Assembly: GCA_047605265.1 (NCBI GenBank)
Contig: JASGFY010000002.1
Coordinates: 1 to 64,000 of the forward strand
DNA from: Solimonas sp047605265
Lineage (GTDB): Bacteria > Pseudomonadota > Gammaproteobacteria > Nevskiales > Nevskiaceae
Reading direction: 5' to 3'
Length of the DNA stretch: 64,000 bases
Part shown: positions 55,890-64,000 of the stretch, in pieces
How the letters are laid out: the number at the start of each line of letters is the position of its first letter
Numbering within the stretch: position 1 is the first letter of the stretch
Program-made: the position numbers and the translations under genes
The notes under the pieces: generated by a model
The model's database searches: none
What the model saw: only the letters and a program-made list of their open reading frames with translations
Told to the model about the DNA's origin: nothing

Positions 55890-56287
55890 ACCGCAAGCCC
55901 GAACCACATCCCGTCGATGACGATGCCTGGCTGCGTGACGCGCTGCGCGACGATCTTGCGTGCAGCCCCTATCTCGACGACGACGGCTTCAGCGCGCGCG
56001 TCGTGCAGCGCCTGCCGGCGCCGCGTCTGCCGTGGCTCGACGGCATCAGCGCCGCGCTGGCGATCGGCCTGCTCGCGCTCGGTCTGTGGCCGCTGCTCGA
56101 TGCGGCGGCGCCAACCATCGTTCACGTGCTGGCCGACCGCTTCGACGCGGCCGCGCGTGCGGCGGTCTCCGTGGCCGGGGGCATGCTGACCTCGCGGCCC
56201 GATCACGTGTTGACGGATACCCTGCTGACCGCGGTCGCGCCGCTGCTGGCGCTGGCCGCCGCCGCGTTCGTGCTCGCCGAAGCCTGA
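55886..56287 (+). CDS. Putative anti-sigma factor (membrane protein)
   Basis: This 133-residue protein has an acidic N-terminal cytoplasmic part (residues 1-45) and hydrophobic segments at about 55-70 and 115-132. It starts within the sigma-factor stop codon (ATGA at 55886-55889), the usual layout of sigma/anti-sigma pairs. No zinc (HxxxCxxC) motif is present. Anti-sigma function is inferred from position and topology only. Confidence 0.62.
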   Translation: MNRKPEPHPVDDDAWLRDALRDDLACSPYLDDDGFSARVVQRLPAPRLPWLDGISAALAIGLLALGLWPLLDAAAPTIVHVLADRFDAAARAAVSVAGGMLTSRPDHVLTDTLLTAVAPLLALAAAAFVLAEA

Positions 56288-56410
56288 AGATCGCCGGCGG
56301 GCACGCGCCTGTGTGCCAGAGGCCGGCGACGCCGGCAATCTTGCCGGCGCGTGGCGCATTGGCTACCTTCGCGCGTCCGCAAGGCAACCCTCTCCTGATC
56401 CTGGCTGCGC

Positions 56411-58336
56411 ATGGCTGCGAACTCCGGCAACAATTCTTATAGCGCTGAAGCGATTGAAGTCCTTCAGGGCCTTGACCCGGTGCGCAAGCGCCCGGGCATG
56501 TACACCGACACGACGCGCCCGAACCATCTGGCGCAGGAAGTGATCGACAATGCGGTCGACGAGGCGCTCGCCGGCTATTGCAGGAACGTCATCGTCACCG
56601 TTCACGAGGACGGCTCGCTGGAAGTGGCCGACGACGGTCGCGGCATGCCGGTCGACATCCATCCGGTGCACAAGGTCACCGGCGTCGAACTGATCCTGAC
56701 CAAGCTGCATTCGGGCGCCAAATTCTCGAACAAGCAGTACCAGTTCTCCGGCGGTCTGCACGGCGTCGGCGTGTCCGTCGTCAACGCGCTGTCGAACCGC
56801 CTCGAAGTGCGCGTTTTCCGCGACGGCACCGAGCACCTGATCGTCTTCAAGGACGGCGAGGTTGCCGAGAAGCTCAAGCCGGTCGGCCCCGTCGCCAAGA
56901 ACAGGCGTGGCACGACGGTGCGATTCTGGGCCGATCCGAAATATTTCGACTCGCCGAAGTTCTCGATACCGCGCCTCAAGCAGGTGCTGCGCGCCAAGGC
57001 CGTGCTGTGCCCGAACCTGCGCGTGACGCTGATCGACAAGATTCACGGCGAAGAGCTGACCTGGCAGTATGAGAACGGCCTGCCGGATTACCTCAAGGAC
57101 GCGCTGCAGGGCGCCGAGACACTGCCGAACGAGCCGTTCATCGGCCAGTTCAAGGCGGCGCGCGAGGAGGCCGAGTGGGCCCTCGTCTGGCTCAACAGCG
57201 AAGGACCGCGTGCCGAGCCGGTCGCCGAGAGCTACGTCAACCTGATTCCGACCGCGCAGGGCGGTACGCACGTCAACGGCCTGCGCACCGGCCTCACCGA
57301 GGCGATCCGCGAGTTCTGCGAGTTCCGCAATCTCCTGCCGCGCGGCCTCAAGCTGACGCCGGAAGACGTCTGGAACGGCTGCGCCTACGTGCTCAGCGTG
57401 AAGATGCAGGACCCGCAGTTCGCCGGGCAGACCAAGGAGCGCCTGTCGTCGCGCGAGACGGCGGCGTTCGTGCAGGGCGTGGTGCACGACTCGTTCAGCC
57501 TCTGGCTGAACCAGCACACCGAGGCCGGCGAGCAGATCGCGCAGCTCGTCATCGCCAACGCCAACGCGCGCCTCAAGCTCAGCAAGCAGGTCGTGCGCAA
57601 GAAGGTCACCAGCGGTCCGGCGCTGCCGGGCAAGCTCGCCGATTGCGTGTCGAGCGATCCGGCGCTGACCGAGCTGTTCCTCGTCGAAGGCGACTCGGCC
57701 GGCGGCTCGGCGAAGCAGGCGCGCGACCGCGAGTACCAGGCGGTGATGCCGCTGCGCGGCAAGATTCTCAACAGTTGGGAAGTGGACGCCAACGAGGCGC
57801 TGGGCTCCCAGGAAATCCACGACATCAGCGTGGCGATCGGCGTCGATCCCGGTAGCGCCGATATCGCCAGCCTGCGCTACGGCAAGGTCTGCGTGCTGGC
57901 CGACGCCGACTCTGACGGCCTGCACATCGCGACGCTGCTGTGCGCGCTGTTCCTCAAGCATTTCCGTCCGCTGGTCGCGGCCGGCAACATCTTCATCGCC
58001 ATGCCGCCGCTGTTCCGTATCGACGCCGGCAAGCAGGTGTTCTACGCGCTCGATGAAGCCGAGAAGAACGGCGTGCTCGACCGCCTGGTCGCCGAGGGCA
58101 GCCGCGCCAAGCCGCAGGTCACGCGCTTCAAGGGCCTCGGCGAGATGAATCCGTTGCAACTGCGCGAGACGACGATGGCGCGCGACACGCGCCGCCTGGT
58201 GCAGTTGACGCTCGACGACGATGCCGGCGACGGCGCGCTGTCGGCCGACAAGGTGATGGACATGCTGCTCGCCAAGAAGCGTGCGTCGGACCGCAAGGAC
58301 TGGCTCGAGCGCGAGGGCAATCGCGCCGAGGTTTGA
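56411..58336 (+). CDS. parE: DNA topoisomerase IV subunit B
   Basis: This 641-residue GHKL ATPase has VRKRPGMYTDTTRPNHLAQE, EVADDGRGMPVDIHP, GGLHGVGVSVVNAL and the Toprim EGDSAGGSAKQARDREYQAV. The 641-residue length and lack of a GyrB insert favour ParE over GyrB. It unlinks daughter chromosomes with ParC, whose gene begins at 63043. The ATG at 56411 has only a weak SD. Confidence 0.95.
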   Translation: MAANSGNNSYSAEAIEVLQGLDPVRKRPGMYTDTTRPNHLAQEVIDNAVDEALAGYCRNVIVTVHEDGSLEVADDGRGMPVDIHPVHKVTGVELILTKLHSGAKFSNKQYQFSGGLHGVGVSVVNALSNRLEVRVFRDGTEHLIVFKDGEVAEKLKPVGPVAKNRRGTTVRFWADPKYFDSPKFSIPRLKQVLRAKAVLCPNLRVTLIDKIHGEELTWQYENGLPDYLKDALQGAETLPNEPFIGQFKAAREEAEWALVWLNSEGPRAEPVAESYVNLIPTAQGGTHVNGLRTGLTEAIREFCEFRNLLPRGLKLTPEDVWNGCAYVLSVKMQDPQFAGQTKERLSSRETAAFVQGVVHDSFSLWLNQHTEAGEQIAQLVIANANARLKLSKQVVRKKVTSGPALPGKLADCVSSDPALTELFLVEGDSAGGSAKQARDREYQAVMPLRGKILNSWEVDANEALGSQEIHDISVAIGVDPGSADIASLRYGKVCVLADADSDGLHIATLLCALFLKHFRPLVAAGNIFIAMPPLFRIDAGKQVFYALDEAEKNGVLDRLVAEGSRAKPQVTRFKGLGEMNPLQLRETTMARDTRRLVQLTLDDDAGDGALSADKVMDMLLAKKRASDRKDWLEREGNRAEV

Positions 58337-58358
58337 GACGCGCCGCGCCTGGCGTTTG

Positions 58359-58387
58359 CCTGCCGGGCCGCGTGCACGGCAGGTTTT
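58359..58387 (+). terminator. Probable terminator after parE
   Basis: CCTGCCG and CGGCAGG form a 7-bp stem around a GC-rich loop, followed by TTTT. A second small hairpin (CGTCC/GGACG) lies further downstream. The parE-kef gap is 158 bases. Confidence 0.6.
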
Positions 58388-58494
58388 CGGAAAACCGGGC
58401 GTGCGTCCTTTCGGACGGGACAGACGTTGCCGCCCCCGATTGCGTATTCTTGATCCGCCAGTCCCGGCAACTCCTCCCACGCACGGTCTGACGC

Positions 58495-60192
58495 ATGCAT
58501 CACTCGACGCCTTTGATCGCCACCATCGTCGGCGGTCTGGTGCTGGCCTTCATCTTCGGCGCGGTCGCGCAGCGTCTGCGGTTGCCGCCGCTGGTCGGCT
58601 ATCTGCTCGGCGGCGTGCTGATCGGCCCGAATACGCCGGGTTTCGTCGCCGATCAGAGCCTCGCCAGCGAGCTCGCGGAGCTCGGCGTGATCCTGCTGAT
58701 GTTCGGCGTCGGCCTGCATTTCTCGCTGAAGGATCTGCTGTCGGTACGCAAGATCGCCGTGCCCGGCGCGATCGTGCAGATCACCGTCGCCACCGTGCTG
58801 GGCTTCGGGCTCGCGCTGCTGCTTGGCTGGCCGGCCGGTGGCGGCCTGGTATTCGGCCTGGCGCTGTCGGTCGCGAGCACCGTCGTGCTGCTGCGCACGA
58901 TGCAGGACCGCCGCCTGCTCGAGACCGATCGCGGTCGCATCGCCGTCGGCTGGCTGATCGTCGAGGATCTGGCGATGGTGCTCGCGCTCGTGCTGATTCC
59001 GGCGCTGACCGCGGCCCTGCGCAGCGGCGGCGGCGGAATCGATGCCGGATCGATCGCGGTGACGCTGGCGGTGACGATCGGCAAGGTCGTCGCCTTCGTC
59101 GCGGTGATGCTGATCGTCGGACGCCGCGCGATTCCCCTCATTCTCGACTGGGTGGCCAGGACCGGCTCGCGCGAGCTGTTCACGCTGGCCGTGCTGGCGG
59201 TCGCGCTCGGCGTGGCGCTCGGCGCCGCGTACCTGTTCGACGTGTCGTTCGCGCTCGGCGCGTTCTTCGCCGGCATGATCCTCGCCGAGTCGCCGCTGTC
59301 GCACCGCGCCGCCGAGGAATCGCTGCCGCTGCGCGACGCGTTCGCCGTGCTGTTCTTCGTCTCGGTCGGCATGCTGTTCGACCCCTCCATCGTGCTGCGC
59401 GCGCCGCTGCAGCTGTTGGCGACGCTGGCGATCATTCTCGTCGGCAAGTCGATTGCCGCGTTCATGATCGTGCGCGCGTTCGGCTATTCGCGCGCGACCG
59501 CGATGACGATCGCCGCGAGCCTGTCGCAGATCGGCGAGTTCTCGTTCATCCTCGCCGGCCTCGGCCTGTCGCTGCAGCTGTTTCCGGCCGAGGCGCAGGA
59601 TCTGATTCTCGCCGGCGCGATCCTGTCGATCCTGTTCAACCCGCTCGCGTTCGCGATCGCCGAGCGCCGGCAGCGCAGCGCCGAACCGCTGGTCGTGCCG
59701 GCGGCGGCGCCCGACGCGCTGCCGGTGCCGGAGACGGCTTTGAAGACGACGGCGCTGCACGGTCACGCCGTCGTCGTCGGCTACGGCCGCGTCGGCAGTC
59801 ACGTCGCGCACGGCCTGAAAACGGCCGGCACGCCGTACCTGGTGATCGAGGATCGCGAGAAGCCGGCGAACGCCGCGCACGCCGACGGCGCCGAGCTGTT
59901 GATCGGCAACGGCGCCGAACCGCGCGTGCTCAAGGCGGCGAATCTGGCCGGTGCCAGCCATCTGTTCGTGGCGATTCCGCAGAGCTTCGAGGCCGGCCAG
60001 GTCGTCAAGCAGGCGCGCAAGGCCAATCCCGAATTGCTGATCGTTGCGCGCGCGCACTCCGATGCCGAGGTCGCGTACCTGCAGCAGTGTGGCGCCAACG
60101 TGACCGTCATGGGCGAGCGCGAGATCGCGCAATCCATGCTCGAAACCGCCGTCGTGCCGGCCGTGCGGCCGGTGGAAGCGGGAACGACATGA
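58495..60192 (+). CDS. Kef-type cation/proton antiporter with TrkA-N domain
   Basis: This 565-residue protein has about 12 helices of the CPA2 family (QRLRLPPLVGYLLGGVLIGP, ILLMFGVGLHFSLKDLL, SLSQIGEFSFILAGLGLSL). A C-terminal Rossmann domain follows (HAVVVGYGRVGSHVAHGLKT, about residues 420-440). It resembles YbaL/KefB potassium-efflux systems. It starts at the ATG at 58495. The stop overlaps recQ. Confidence 0.92.
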   Translation: MHHSTPLIATIVGGLVLAFIFGAVAQRLRLPPLVGYLLGGVLIGPNTPGFVADQSLASELAELGVILLMFGVGLHFSLKDLLSVRKIAVPGAIVQITVATVLGFGLALLLGWPAGGGLVFGLALSVASTVVLLRTMQDRRLLETDRGRIAVGWLIVEDLAMVLALVLIPALTAALRSGGGGIDAGSIAVTLAVTIGKVVAFVAVMLIVGRRAIPLILDWVARTGSRELFTLAVLAVALGVALGAAYLFDVSFALGAFFAGMILAESPLSHRAAEESLPLRDAFAVLFFVSVGMLFDPSIVLRAPLQLLATLAIILVGKSIAAFMIVRAFGYSRATAMTIAASLSQIGEFSFILAGLGLSLQLFPAEAQDLILAGAILSILFNPLAFAIAERRQRSAEPLVVPAAAPDALPVPETALKTTALHGHAVVVGYGRVGSHVAHGLKTAGTPYLVIEDREKPANAAHADGAELLIGNGAEPRVLKAANLAGASHLFVAIPQSFEAGQVVKQARKANPELLIVARAHSDAEVAYLQQCGANVTVMGEREIAQSMLETAVVPAVRPVEAGTT

Positions 60193-62114
60193 GTGCGGCG
60201 GCGATGGTGGTGACGGGCACGGCGGGTGATGCGCTTGGAACGGCGCTGAAGCGCTGGTTCGGCTTCGATCATTTCCGTCCCGGTCAGGAGGCGGTCGTGC
60301 GCGACGCGCTGGCCGGCCGCGATCTTCTGGCGATCATGCCGACTGGCGGCGGCAAGTCGCTGTGTTTCCAGTTGCCGGCGCTGCTCAAGCCCGGCGTGAT
60401 GTTGGTGGTTTCGCCGCTGATCGCGCTGATGCAGGATCAGGTGCGGTTGCTGTCCGAGATGGGCATCGCCGCGACCTTTCTCAATTCGACGCTGGGCGGT
60501 GCCGAAGCCTCGGCGCGCATGTCGGGCCTGCTGCGCGGCGACTACAAGCTGCTGTATCTCGCGCCGGAACGCCTGTTGCTGCCGGAATTCCGCGATGGCC
60601 TGCTCGCGAGGCTCGCCGAGGCGCAGGGCCTCTCGGCGATTACCGTCGACGAGGCGCACTGCGTGTCCGAGTGGGGTCACGATTTCCGCCCGGAGTACCG
60701 CCAACTCGGCGGTCTGCGCGCGCAATTTCCGGACATTCCGGTGCTCGCGTTCACGGCGACGGCGACGCAGCGCGTGCGCGGCGACATCGTCGCCCAGCTG
60801 CAGCTGCGCGAGCCGGCGATCCACGTCGCCAGCTTCAATCGTCCGAACCTGTACTACGCGGTGCGGCCGAAGACGCAGCAGACCTACGCGCAGCTGCTTG
60901 CGCTGGCGCGCGACGGCGGGTCCGGCATCGTCTACTGCCTGTCGCGGCGGCGCGTCGACGAACTCGCGACGCGGCTGGCGGCCGACGGTATCCGCGTCGT
61001 GCCGTACCACGCCGGACTCGATGCCGACGAGCGCCGTGACAATCAGGAGCGTTTCATCCGCGACGACGCGCAGGTCGTCGTCGCCACCATCGCGTTCGGC
61101 ATGGGCATCAACAAGCCGGACGTGCGCTGGGTCGCGCACTACGATCTGCCGCGCACGATGGAAGGCTACTACCAGGAAGCCGGCCGCGCCGGCCGCGACG
61201 GCGAGCCTTCGCGCTGCGTGCTGTTCTTCGGCATCGGCGACATCCGCACGGCCGAATTCCTGATCGCGCAGAAGATGCATCCCGAGACCAGCCTGCCGCT
61301 CGAACAGGAGCAGCGCGTCGCGCGCCAGCAACTGCGCCAGGTGCTCGACTATGCGGAATCGCACGAGTGCCGCCGCGCGATCCAGCTGCGCTATTTCGGC
61401 GAGCGCTTCGAGGGCAACTGCGGCGCCTGCGACAATTGTCTCGAAAAGAAAATCACCGAGGACTGGACGCTCGAAGCACAGCAGCTGCTGTCCTGCGTCG
61501 CGCGCCTCGCGCAGCGCGGCGAGCGCTACGGCGGCGCGCACGTGATCGACATCCTGCGCGGCTCGGAGAACCAGAAAATCATCGACCGCGGCCACCAGCA
61601 GCTCAGCACCTACGGCATCGGCAAGGCGCGTTCGCTCGACGAGTGGCGCACGGTATTGCGCGCGCTGCTGCATCAGGGCCTGCTCGACGAGACGACCGAC
61701 GGCTATCCGGTGCTCAAGCTCGCCGCCGCGAGTCGCGATGTGCTCAAAGGCGAGCGCCGCGTGCTCGTCGTGCCACCGCCGCCGCGCGAAACCGCCGCCA
61801 GCCGCAACGCCAAAGCCAAAAAATCGTCCGCCGCCGCGTCGCTGCCGCCGGACGAACAATCGCTGTTCGAGCAGTTGCGCGTACTGCGCAAACGCCTCGC
61901 CGATGCGCAGAACGTGCCGCCCTACGTGGTCTTCAACGACGCCACGCTGCGCGAAATGGCCGAAAGCCAACCGACCGACCTGACCGCCTTTGCCGACATC
62001 AACGGTGTCGGCAGCCGCAAGCTCGAGCAGTACGGCGAGGCTTTCGTAAGCACGATTCGCGCGTTCCGCGAGGGCAGTGGAGGAGGGAACAGATTGCCCG
62101 CTGCCGGTGTTTGA
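60189..62114 (+). CDS. recQ: ATP-dependent DNA helicase RecQ
   Basis: This 641-residue protein has Walker A IMPTGGGKSLCFQLPALL, DEAHCVSEWGHDFRPEYRQL, QEAGRAGRDGEPSRCVLFF, the zinc site ESHECRRAIQ...CGACDNCLEKK, a winged helix and a C-terminal HRDC domain (EQSLFEQLRVLRKRLADAQN). It unwinds DNA 3' to 5' for recombination and repair. The ATG overlaps the kef stop (ATGA at 60189-60192). The much longer open frame upstream is a shadow of parE and kef. Confidence 0.95.
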   Translation: MSAAAMVVTGTAGDALGTALKRWFGFDHFRPGQEAVVRDALAGRDLLAIMPTGGGKSLCFQLPALLKPGVMLVVSPLIALMQDQVRLLSEMGIAATFLNSTLGGAEASARMSGLLRGDYKLLYLAPERLLLPEFRDGLLARLAEAQGLSAITVDEAHCVSEWGHDFRPEYRQLGGLRAQFPDIPVLAFTATATQRVRGDIVAQLQLREPAIHVASFNRPNLYYAVRPKTQQTYAQLLALARDGGSGIVYCLSRRRVDELATRLAADGIRVVPYHAGLDADERRDNQERFIRDDAQVVVATIAFGMGINKPDVRWVAHYDLPRTMEGYYQEAGRAGRDGEPSRCVLFFGIGDIRTAEFLIAQKMHPETSLPLEQEQRVARQQLRQVLDYAESHECRRAIQLRYFGERFEGNCGACDNCLEKKITEDWTLEAQQLLSCVARLAQRGERYGGAHVIDILRGSENQKIIDRGHQQLSTYGIGKARSLDEWRTVLRALLHQGLLDETTDGYPVLKLAAASRDVLKGERRVLVVPPPPRETAASRNAKAKKSSAAASLPPDEQSLFEQLRVLRKRLADAQNVPPYVVFNDATLREMAESQPTDLTAFADINGVGSRKLEQYGEAFVSTIRAFREGSGGGNRLPAAGV

Positions 62115-62354
62115 CACGCGCGGATGGCAAGCTCCAGAGTCAAAACGATGAGCGCCGCAGAGATCCGCGCGTAACCAGATGAAAGCCGCGGGCACTTTGC
62201 CTGCTGGCATGACTTCGCCGAGAAAACCTGTTCGGAAGCCAGCCACCGCCTCGAACAAGCGCGCCGTTTACGCGCCGACGCCGGATCAGGCTGGCAGGCC
62301 GCCAAACGCTGGTTCGAGGAAGAGCTGCTCGGTCCATGCGTCTGCTATCCTTTC
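62115..62354. other. Spacer between recQ and the toxin-antitoxin operon
   Basis: No gene is assigned. One plus-strand frame (about 62173-62330) reads CWHDFAEKTCSEASHRLEQA and SGWQAAKRWFEEELLG without a start or a recognisable family. It may be a decayed fragment or chance. Confidence 0.3.
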
Positions 62355-62369
62355 GCTATCAGTGATAGC
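62343..62369 (+). promoter_or_regulatory. Palindromic operator of the toxin-antitoxin pair
   Basis: GCTATCAGTGATAGC (62355-62369) is a 7-1-7 palindrome, 11 bases before the antitoxin ATG, with an extra half-site TGCTATC at 62343-62349. FitA/VapB antitoxins bind such repeats to repress their own operon. Confidence 0.75.
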
Positions 62370-62380
62370 AGAGCAGTCTC

Positions 62381-62614
62381 ATGGCCCAGCTCATCGTCAG
62401 AAACATCGAAGCGGCGGTCGTCCGGCAACTCAAGCGCAACGCGGCGGAGCATGGGCGTTCGGCGGAAGAGGAGCATCGCGAAATCCTGCGTAAGGCCTTG
62501 CTGTCGAAGCACCCAGAGGCGCCGGACTTCAAGGCGCTTCTGAGCGGCATTCCGGCCGGCGACGAAGACTTGTTCGTGCGCGAGCTTGATTTCGGACGTC
62601 CGTCCGCGCCGTGA
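62381..62614 (+). CDS. FitA/VapB-type ribbon-helix-helix antitoxin
   Basis: This 77-residue protein starts MAQLIVRNIEAAVVRQLKRN and continues AAEHGRSAEEEHREILRKAL, the FitA-type ribbon-helix-helix. The C-terminal part (FKALLSGIPAGDEDLFVREL) would bind and inhibit the toxin. The stop overlaps the toxin start (GTGA at 62611-62614). Confidence 0.92.
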   Translation: MAQLIVRNIEAAVVRQLKRNAAEHGRSAEEEHREILRKALLSKHPEAPDFKALLSGIPAGDEDLFVRELDFGRPSAP

Positions 62615-63033
62615 GCTATCTGCTCGATACGAACGTCCTCGGCGAACTGCGCAAGCCCCCGGCGCGCCGCGACGCCGGCGTGACGGCGTGGTGGCGTGAC
62701 GTACGCGCGGAGGACCTGTTTCTCAGCGTGCTGACGGTCGGCGAGATTCGCAAGCGCATCGAACGCGTCCGGCCCGACGATCCCGCGCAGGCCGATGCGC
62801 TGGATCGCTGGCTTGTGCAAGTCGAGACCTTCTATGCCGACCGCATCCTGCCGGTCACCGAGGCGATCGCCGTGCGCTGGGGACGCGTCCAGGCGCAGCA
62901 CAACTATCCTGTGATCGATGCACTGATCGCGGCGACTGCGGACGAACACGGTCTGTGTTTCGTTTCGCGCAATGTCGCCGATCTTAGCGGCTGGCCCTCG
63001 TTCCAGCCGCCCCTTAATCCTTTTTCCGGTTGA
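62611..63033 (+). CDS. PIN-domain toxin (FitB/VapC family)
   Basis: This 140-residue protein begins at a GTG at 62611. It shows the PIN acidic residues: Asp in LLDTNVLGEL, Glu in TVGEIRKRIERV, and Asp in VIDALIAATADEHGL, with FVSRNVADL near the end. PIN toxins are Mg-dependent RNases held in check by the cognate antitoxin. The pair sits directly before parC. Confidence 0.92.
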   Translation: MSYLLDTNVLGELRKPPARRDAGVTAWWRDVRAEDLFLSVLTVGEIRKRIERVRPDDPAQADALDRWLVQVETFYADRILPVTEAIAVRWGRVQAQHNYPVIDALIAATADEHGLCFVSRNVADLSGWPSFQPPLNPFSG

Positions 63034-63042
63034 AACCAGACC

Positions 63043-64000
63043 ATGACGGATATGGAAACCAGCGACACCGAACGCCTCCCGCTGCGCATCTTCGCCGAGA
63101 AGGCGTATCTCGATTATTCGATGTACGTGGTCCTCGACCGCGCACTGCCGAACGTCGCCGACGGCCTCAAGCCGGTGCAGCGACGTATCGTCTATGCGAT
63201 GTCCGAACTCGGCATCAACGCCACGTCGAAGCCGCGCAAGTCGGCGCTGACGGTCGGCGACGTCATCGGCAAATACCATCCGCACGGTGACAGCGCCTGC
63301 TACGAGGCGATGGTGACGATGGCGCAGCCATTCAGTTATCGCTATCCGCTGGTCGACGGCCAGGGCAACTGGGGCTCGCAGGACGATCCTAAGTCGTTCG
63401 CCGCCTACCGCTACACCGAATCGCGGCTGACGCCGTACGCACAGACGCTGCTCGCCGAAAACGATCAGGGTACGGTCGACTGGCTGCCGACCTTCGATGG
63501 CTCGCGCGACGAGCCGCGCCTGCTGCCGGCGCGTTTGCCGAACATCCTCGTCAACGGCACGACCGGCATCGCCGTCGGCATGGCGACCGACATCCCGCCG
63601 CACAACATCCGCGAGCTGGTCGCGGCCTGTCTGCACCTGCTCAAGCATCCGAACGCGCACATCGAGAAGCTCTGCGAATTCGTGCCGGCGCCGGATTTCC
63701 CGACCGGCTGCGAAATCGTCTCCGAGCCGCACGACCTGCTGAAGATCTACCAGACCGGCAATGGCCAGGTGCGCGCGCGCGCGCGCTGGGAGCGCGACGA
63801 CGACGGCAACCTCATCGTCACGCATCTCGGTCACCAGGTGTCGCCGGCCAAGATTCTCGAGCAGATCGCCGAGCAGATGCGCGCCAAGAAGCTGCCGCTG
63901 GTCGAGGACCTGCGCGACGAATCGGATCACGAGAATCCGACGCGCCTCGTCATCGTGCCGCGCTCCAATCGCGTCGACGCCGAGCAACTGATGGCACACC
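63043..64000 (+). CDS. parC: DNA topoisomerase IV subunit A (3' end outside window)
   Basis: From the ATG at 63043 about 319 residues are visible. They include GKYHPHGDSACYEAMVTMAQ (the quinolone-target Ser and Glu are both wild-type in type), LVDGQGNWGSQDDPKSFAA and YRYTESRLTP with the catalytic Tyr. This separates it from GyrA by its closeness to Escherichia coli ParC. An alternative ATG lies at 63052. It starts 10 bases after the toxin stop, so it may be read through from the toxin-antitoxin operon. Confidence 0.95.
   Translation, partial: MTDMETSDTERLPLRIFAEKAYLDYSMYVVLDRALPNVADGLKPVQRRIVYAMSELGINATSKPRKSALTVGDVIGKYHPHGDSACYEAMVTMAQPFSYRYPLVDGQGNWGSQDDPKSFAAYRYTESRLTPYAQTLLAENDQGTVDWLPTFDGSRDEPRLLPARLPNILVNGTTGIAVGMATDIPPHNIRELVAACLHLLKHPNAHIEKLCEFVPAPDFPTGCEIVSEPHDLLKIYQTGNGQVRARARWERDDDGNLIVTHLGHQVSPAKILEQIAEQMRAKKLPLVEDLRDESDHENPTRLVIVPRSNRVDAEQLMAH

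Noticed and set aside
56363..58480. A 705-residue minus-strand frame opposite parE
   Set aside because: No motif; parE on the plus strand is complete and convincing.
58042..60132. A 696-residue minus-strand frame opposite the antiporter gene
   Set aside because: It is a low-complexity Arg/Gln/His/Asp-rich frame typical of the strand opposite membrane-protein genes.
58281..60188. A long plus-strand N-terminal extension of recQ
   Set aside because: It overlaps parE and the antiporter gene in another frame and is Arg-rich without motifs. The ATGA overlap and RecQ family length set the start at 60189.
59799..62258. An 819-residue minus-strand frame opposite recQ and the end of the antiporter gene
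   Set aside because: It has no recognisable domain and mirrors the codon positions of recQ; the plus-strand protein has every RecQ motif.

Overview
The window is GC-rich chromosomal DNA from a gammaproteobacterium, probably in or near the Xanthomonadales/Nevskiales. That placement rests on gene families and gene order: tRNA-Leu-tig-clpP-clpX, lptFG divergent from pepA-holC-valS, queG-nnr-tsaE-amiC, pcnB-folK-panBC-panD, xseB-ispA-dxs and parE...parC. It is an inference, because there is no rRNA here. Almost all of the window is ordinary core genome. No CRISPR array, prophage or complete insertion sequence is visible.

Region 1 (1-5.9 kb): a TonB-dependent receptor (cut by the window edge), a stretch of decayed genes around tRNA-Glu(UUC), and a hemP-hmuU-hmuV heme-uptake unit behind a promoter with a Fur-box-like site. 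The decayed stretch holds recognisable pieces of a sigma-54 activator, an FMN-binding/ApbE flavin system, an acyl-CoA dehydrogenase and an OmpA-family protein. Region 2 (6-10.1 kb): tRNA-Leu, trigger factor, ClpP, ClpX and a secreted nuclease. Region 3 (10.1-18 kb): a LysR regulator divergent from cysC-sat, then a DHH phosphoesterase and a single-chain pyruvate carboxylase. tRNA-Ala and an IS3-family remnant follow. Region 4 (18.5-22.5 kb): a MoxR-DUF58-TgpA operon on the minus strand. Region 5 (22.6-34.5 kb): patatin-like lipase, ValS, a lipoprotein, HolC, PepA, LptF/LptG, a lipoprotein, an RDD protein, RdgC and tRNA-Glu(CUC).

Region 6 (34.5-39 kb): pcnB, folK and the pantothenate genes panB, panC and panD. 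This holds the most interesting signal in the window. panB and panD each have their own TTGACC-16-TAxAxT promoter, and each is preceded by two tandem copies of one RNA hairpin. The four copies (36442-36466, 36481-36518, 38429-38455, 38477-38508) share a 3-nt 5' bulge, a G-Y-C/GGC clamp, a UUNGUG loop and compensating changes in the lower stem. This looks like a cis-acting regulatory RNA for pantothenate/CoA synthesis. It resembles the tandem layout of the published Pan motif, but in a lineage where I do not know that motif to be described.

Region 7 (39-45.9 kb): a putative 2OG-Fe(II) oxygenase, Pgi, QueG, Nnr, TsaE and AmiC. Region 8 (45.9-51.5 kb): the assimilatory sulfur block cysB-cysI-DUF934, a TSUP permease and cysG. 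With cysC-sat at 11-13 kb it supplies sulfate activation, sulfite reduction and siroheme. Region 9 (51.6-56.3 kb): dxs-ispA-xseB, then a membrane protein, ECF sigma factor and putative anti-sigma cassette. Region 10 (56.4-64 kb): parE, a Kef-type antiporter, recQ, a FitAB/VapBC-type toxin-antitoxin pair with a palindromic operator, and the start of parC (cut by the window edge).
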